Below, one piece after another: positions 34,100 through 37,530 of a DNA stretch of 37,530 bases (position 1 is its first letter; every line of letters starts with the position of its first letter). The position numbers and the translations under genes were made by a program. Source of the stretch: Planctomycetaceae bacterium (GTDB taxonomy: Bacteria > Planctomycetota > Planctomycetia > Planctomycetales > Planctomycetaceae). A model generated the notes under the pieces. It saw only the letters and a list, made by a program, of their open reading frames with translations. It did no database searches and was not told where the DNA came from. The stretch is taken from the NCBI GenBank assembly GCA_024742875.1, contig JANSXP010000070.1, forward strand, positions 1-37,530. Reading direction: 5' to 3'.

Positions 34100-35965
34100 G
34101 TGCTCACTCTCGCAGTCGCTGTCTTCTCCTTTTTCGCCTTCATTCTGGCGTACAACACGTATGGTCGCTGGCTGTCGCAGCGGATCTTTCAGGTGGATCC
34201 GAAGGCACTCGTCCCCGCGAAGGAACTGCAGGATGACGTCGACTTTGTTCCCACGGATCGGCAGGTGCTGTTTGGGCACCATTTTACCAGCATTGCCGGA
34301 ACCGGTCCAATTGTGGGGCCCGCGATTGCCGTTTTCTGGGGCTGGCTGCCGGCGCTGCTGTGGGTTGTCCTTGGTTCGATCTTTGTGGGCGCCGTGCATG
34401 ATTTTGGCGCGCTGTTTGTCTCGCTGCGAAATCGAGGTCAGACAATTGGCGAAGTGGCCGGGCGATTGATCAATTGGCGGGCCCGTTTGCTGTTTCTGTT
34501 TATTCTGTTCTTTGCTCTTACCATCGTGCTGGCGATTTTCGGACTTGTCATCGCCAGCATCTTCAAAGAGTACCCCGAGTCTGTTTTGTCGGTGTGGGTG
34601 GCGATGCCGCTGGCCATGTTGATTGGGTACTGGGTGTATCAGCGGAAAGGCTCATTACTGCTGCCGTCTCTGATTGCCCTGGCCATCCTTTACCTGTGCG
34701 TATATCTGGGCGTCTACTACTTCCCGTTTTCGCTGCCGGATAGCGTGCACATTGCCGGGTCCCCCGTAGTGACATGGACGGTCGTGCTGATGGCGTACTG
34801 CTTTGTCGCTTCTGTATTGCCCGTCTGGTTGTTGCTGCAGCCACGTGACTACATCAACAGTCATCAACTGGTGGTGGCCCTCGCCCTGCTGGTCGCTGGC
34901 CTGGCAGTCGCTGGCCTCACAGGTCAGGCCGATCTGGCGGCTGCGGCTCCGGCAATCGCTGCGGCCGATGAAATCCCGGTCGGTGCGCCCCCCATTTTCC
35001 CCTTTCTGTTTATCACGATTGCCTGCGGGGCCTGCAGTGGTTTTCATTGCCTGGTGAGCAGTGGGACCAGCAGCAAGCAGATCTCCAGCGAGTCCGACGC
35101 GCAGTTCGTTGGCTACGGCTCCATGCTGATGGAGGGCGCGCTGGCCGTCATTGTGATTCTGGCCTGCTGTGCGGGTGTCGGAATGGGACGTGCTCAGCAG
35201 GGTGATGAGATTGTCGGCTTAAACAAAGTCGAAAACGAACAGGTGGAACTGGTCACCGGTCGTCAGGCATGGCGCAGTCTTTACGCCTACGGCGAAGGGC
35301 AAACCTGGTCTTCCTTCAATCTGGCCAAAAAAGTGTCCGCCTTTGTGGAAGGCGGAGCCAATTTCCTGTCGACCATTGGGATGCCCCACAAACTGGCCAT
35401 CGGAATTATTGCCGTGCTGGTGGCCTGTTTTGCGGCCACCACGCTCGATACGGCGACACGTCTGCAGCGCTACGTGATTCAGGAACTGGGCACTACGCTT
35501 AAGGTGCCACCTTTGGCCAACAAGTACGGCGCCACGTTTTTAGCGGTGGCGCTGGGGACCGCGGTGGCCATGATTCCCGCCTCTGCGGCGGCCGGCCCGG
35601 GAACCGGAGGCTTGATTTTGTGGCCATTGTTTGGGGCGACCAATCAGCTTTTGGCCGGTCTGGCATTTCTGGTACTGATCTTTTATCTGGCCCGGCGAGG
35701 GAAGTCTGTCATGTTTGCCGTCATCCCGGCCGTGATGATGACTTCGCTTCCGGTCATTGGCCTGGGCTGGCAGATCTTCGGCGACGGACAGTGGTTTGAC
35801 AGCGGTCGCCATCTGCTCGTGGGATTTGGCGTGTTGATCCTGGCACTGCAGGCGTGGATGGTGATTGAGGCCATCGTGCTCTACCCCAAAGTGCGTGGTG
35901 TGCTGGAAGAATCGCTTCCGCCGCTGCCGACAGCAGGTGCCGAATCCGCGGCGCCCAACTGCTAG
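34100..35965 (+). CDS. cstA: Carbon starvation protein CstA family transporter
   Basis: A 621-residue inner-membrane protein with about 16 hydrophobic segments. Conserved blocks include FGHHFTSIAGTGPIVGPAIAVFWGWLPALLWV near the N-terminus, HDFGALFVSLRNRGQTIGE, GACSGFHCLVSSGTSSKQI in the middle and FAATTLDTATRLQRYVIQEL toward the end. CstA-family proteins take up pyruvate or peptides during carbon limitation. The GTG start at 34100 is used; the hydrophobic N-terminus LTLAVAVFSFFAFIL begins at once. The ribosome site is weak, with GGA just before the start. The divergent neighbour is csrA, whose product represses cstA in E. coli. Confidence 0.95.
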   Translation: MLTLAVAVFSFFAFILAYNTYGRWLSQRIFQVDPKALVPAKELQDDVDFVPTDRQVLFGHHFTSIAGTGPIVGPAIAVFWGWLPALLWVVLGSIFVGAVHDFGALFVSLRNRGQTIGEVAGRLINWRARLLFLFILFFALTIVLAIFGLVIASIFKEYPESVLSVWVAMPLAMLIGYWVYQRKGSLLLPSLIALAILYLCVYLGVYYFPFSLPDSVHIAGSPVVTWTVVLMAYCFVASVLPVWLLLQPRDYINSHQLVVALALLVAGLAVAGLTGQADLAAAAPAIAAADEIPVGAPPIFPFLFITIACGACSGFHCLVSSGTSSKQISSESDAQFVGYGSMLMEGALAVIVILACCAGVGMGRAQQGDEIVGLNKVENEQVELVTGRQAWRSLYAYGEGQTWSSFNLAKKVSAFVEGGANFLSTIGMPHKLAIGIIAVLVACFAATTLDTATRLQRYVIQELGTTLKVPPLANKYGATFLAVALGTAVAMIPASAAAGPGTGGLILWPLFGATNQLLAGLAFLVLIFYLARRGKSVMFAVIPAVMMTSLPVIGLGWQIFGDGQWFDSGRHLLVGFGVLILALQAWMVIEAIVLYPKVRGVLEESLPPLPTAGAESAAPNC

Positions 35966-36233
35966 AGCTGCCGCCGGCAGGTCGGGATGGTTGTGTCGCG
36001 CACCCTGCTCAGATTGCCCATGGTCTTAAGGGATTGTTGGCCAGCTCGCGTCTGCAGGGCCGATTCCCGCCGGCAAAACCGATTCAGTCGGCCCACACGC
36101 TGCAAGGTCACTGAATCTGATTAGAATCCGACCTGACCGGCGGATTTGCACCGTGATCGTTCGATCAGTGCAGAAAGTTAGGCCATATCACAACCAATTT
36201 GGGTGCTGGACAGGCGGAATCAGGAAGCAGACG

Positions 36234-37190
36234 ATGCGATTACTCATTACCGGTGGCGCAGGTTTTATCGGCAGTCACGTGGCGGATGCCGCGCTGGCCA
36301 AAGGCTGGGATGTTGCCGTACTGGACAATCTTTGCTCTGGACGCCGCGAGAACGTCCCGGCAGCAGCCACGTTTTACGAAGTGGACATTCGAGACAAGGA
36401 GGCGGTTGATCGCGCCTTCGCCGAATTCCAGCCGGACGCTGTCTCACACCAGGCCGCACAGGCCAGCGTCGCGGTGAGTGTTCGCGAGCCGCAGATGGAT
36501 GCGGAAGTGAATGTGACCGGATCTTTGAACATTATGACGGCCTGCGTGGCCAGCGGCGTTAAGCATCTTGTCTTTGCCAGCACGGGCGGAGCCATCTACG
36601 GCGAGGTGCCCGAAGGCACAAAAGCGGGCGTTGACTTCACTCCGGTACCCATCAGTCCCTACGCGTGCAGCAAATTCTCCGTCGAAAAATACCTTGAGTG
36701 CTTTCGCATTGAACATGGTCTGGGCTATACGGTGCTGCGTTATGCCAATGTCTACGGCCCGCGTCAGGATCCGCATGGGGAAGCCGGCGTGGTGGCGATT
36801 TTCTGCAACCGCATTCTGGCGGGAGAGCCGATCCGTGTAAACGCCATGCGCGACGTGGGAGACGACGGCTGCATTCGCGACTATGTTTTCATCGAGAATG
36901 TTGTGGCGGCCAACATCGCGGCGATTGAGGGACAGATTTCCGATCCGATTTTGAACGTCGGTACCGGTTGTGAAACGACCACCAAAATGCTGGCTGACGT
37001 GCTGCAGGAAAAGCTGGGTCAGTCTGTGGATGTCAGCCCGAGCGAAAAACGAGCTGGCGACATCGAACGCTCGCTGCTGAATGCGGATCGGCTGGTGGAA
37101 CTGCTGGGGCCCGTGGTTGACATCGAAAGCGGTCTGGGACGCACGGCCGAGTGGTTTGCCGATCGAATCGCGACAGAAAACGCATCGTAG
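36234..37190 (+). CDS. UDP-glucose 4-epimerase-like NAD-dependent epimerase
   Basis: A 318-residue extended SDR. The ATG at 36234 has AGGAAGCAG upstream; an in-frame upstream start would add 27 non-conserved residues. The NAD loop is GGAGFIGSH (7-15), DNLCSGRREN follows, and the catalytic triad is Thr118 (ASTGGAIYGE), Tyr143 and Lys147 (SPYACSK). The C-terminal DGCIRDYVFIENV and GTGCETTTKML blocks are typical of galE/wbpP-type epimerases, which interconvert UDP-sugars for cell-surface polysaccharide. The exact sugar is undetermined. It ends 9 bases before the Nudix gene, suggesting one transcript. Confidence 0.92.
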   Translation: MRLLITGGAGFIGSHVADAALAKGWDVAVLDNLCSGRRENVPAAATFYEVDIRDKEAVDRAFAEFQPDAVSHQAAQASVAVSVREPQMDAEVNVTGSLNIMTACVASGVKHLVFASTGGAIYGEVPEGTKAGVDFTPVPISPYACSKFSVEKYLECFRIEHGLGYTVLRYANVYGPRQDPHGEAGVVAIFCNRILAGEPIRVNAMRDVGDDGCIRDYVFIENVVAANIAAIEGQISDPILNVGTGCETTTKMLADVLQEKLGQSVDVSPSEKRAGDIERSLLNADRLVELLGPVVDIESGLGRTAEWFADRIATENAS

Positions 37191-37199
37191 CCCCACCTG

Positions 37200-37530
37200 A
37201 TGCCTCCGTTCGCTTCGCTCATGCGACAGTTTCTGCGACCCTTTCTTCGGCTGGGGTATCAACTGGTCTATCGCCTGCTGCTGATTTACTGGCGTGTCTT
37301 TCGGCCGGTCACCCGTGGCGCATACGTGGCCGTTTGGTTTGGCGATGAACTGCTGCTGATTCGCAACTCTTACAAAGCCTGCGACACGTTTCCTGCCGGC
37401 GGCGTGGAGGGCGGAGAACGACCGCGCGATGCTGCTGTGCGTGAACTGTCAGAAGAGGTGGGCCTCACGGCCATTGCGTCCGAACTGACGTTTGCCGGTC
37501 GCTACGTGAGCCACAGCGAATACAAGCAGG
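37200..37530 (+). CDS. Nudix hydrolase, partial (C-terminus beyond window)
   Basis: About 110 residues are visible before the window ends. The Nudix box is complete: GGVEGGERPRDAAVRELSEEVGL fits GX5EX7REUXEEXGU, with the REx2EE metal-binding glutamates. The N-terminal 35 residues are hydrophobic and aromatic (LRLGYQLVYRLLLIYWRVF), which could be a membrane-associating helix. Nudix proteins hydrolyse nucleoside diphosphates linked to another group. The start at 37200 is nine bases after the epimerase stop; an in-frame ATG at 37221 is equally possible and neither has a strong ribosome-binding site. Being next to the epimerase it may act on nucleotide sugars, but that is inference. Confidence 0.88.
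   Translation, partial: MPPFASLMRQFLRPFLRLGYQLVYRLLLIYWRVFRPVTRGAYVAVWFGDELLLIRNSYKACDTFPAGGVEGGERPRDAAVRELSEEVGLTAIASELTFAGRYVSHSEYKQ

Noticed and set aside
35968-35980. CTGCCGCCGGCAG palindrome after cstA as a terminator
   Set aside because: The arms leave almost no loop and there is no T-run.
1-37530. CRISPR array, prophage or transposon
   Set aside because: No regularly spaced identical repeats with unique spacers, integrase, transposase or phage structural genes were found.

Overview
The window looks like a chromosomal segment of a planctomycete, most likely order Planctomycetales. The markers are a neighbouring DUF1549/DUF1553 cytochrome-type protein and DUF1501 protein, a DUF4347 surface protein carrying the planctomycetal N-terminal motif LEDRVLFDA, an ECF sigma factor overlapping a Ser/Thr kinase gene, moderately high GC and frequent GTG/TTG starts. 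No rRNA, tRNA, CRISPR array, integrase or transposase gene was found. All statements come from reading the sequence; no database search or folding program was run.

Layout. 1-1714 (minus): an unidentified partial coding frame at the edge and a shortened DUF4347 surface protein. 2212-3500 (plus): a 93-residue unknown and an HDOD signalling protein. 3546-8829 (minus): a possible operon of GH13 amylase, RlmN and an S9 peptidase. 9049-10335 (plus): an SDR dehydrogenase and a small membrane zinc-ribbon protein. 10382-10740: three copies of a 110-124 bp palindromic repeat. 10746-18254 (minus): a sugar-acid dehydratase, a short-LID adenylate kinase, and the DUF1501 and DUF1549/1553 pair. 18371-23566 (plus): a signalling block made of a zinc-ribbon/Arg-rich protein, an ECF sigma factor, a Ser/Thr kinase with a C-terminal Cache-like sensor, and a PAS protein with a degenerate histidine-kinase core. 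23839-25461 (minus): pyrG, with tandem repeats beyond its stop. 25462-26049: a gene-poor gap containing a minus-strand intrinsic terminator that serves no visible gene. 26050-30915 (plus): a two-gene ABC transporter, an apparently exported ADP-ribosylglycohydrolase and a methyltransferase. 30974-33737 (minus): an FGGY sugar kinase, an NSDHL-like dehydrogenase and csrA. 34100 to the end (plus): cstA, a UDP-sugar epimerase and a Nudix hydrolase cut by the window edge.

How the genes may work together. Housekeeping functions (rlmN, adenylate kinase, pyrG, csrA) are interspersed with carbon-use genes (amylase, sugar-acid dehydratase, SDR, FGGY kinase, cstA, epimerase). The most interesting parts are the signalling block at 18-23.6 kb, where a sigma factor is translationally linked to a kinase that appears to sense a ligand inside the cell, and the divergent csrA/cstA pair, whose shared region holds strong inverted repeats and a CsrA-like GGA motif. 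The repeat cluster at 10.4-10.7 kb and the orphan terminator at 25.77 kb are non-coding structures that the genes do not explain.
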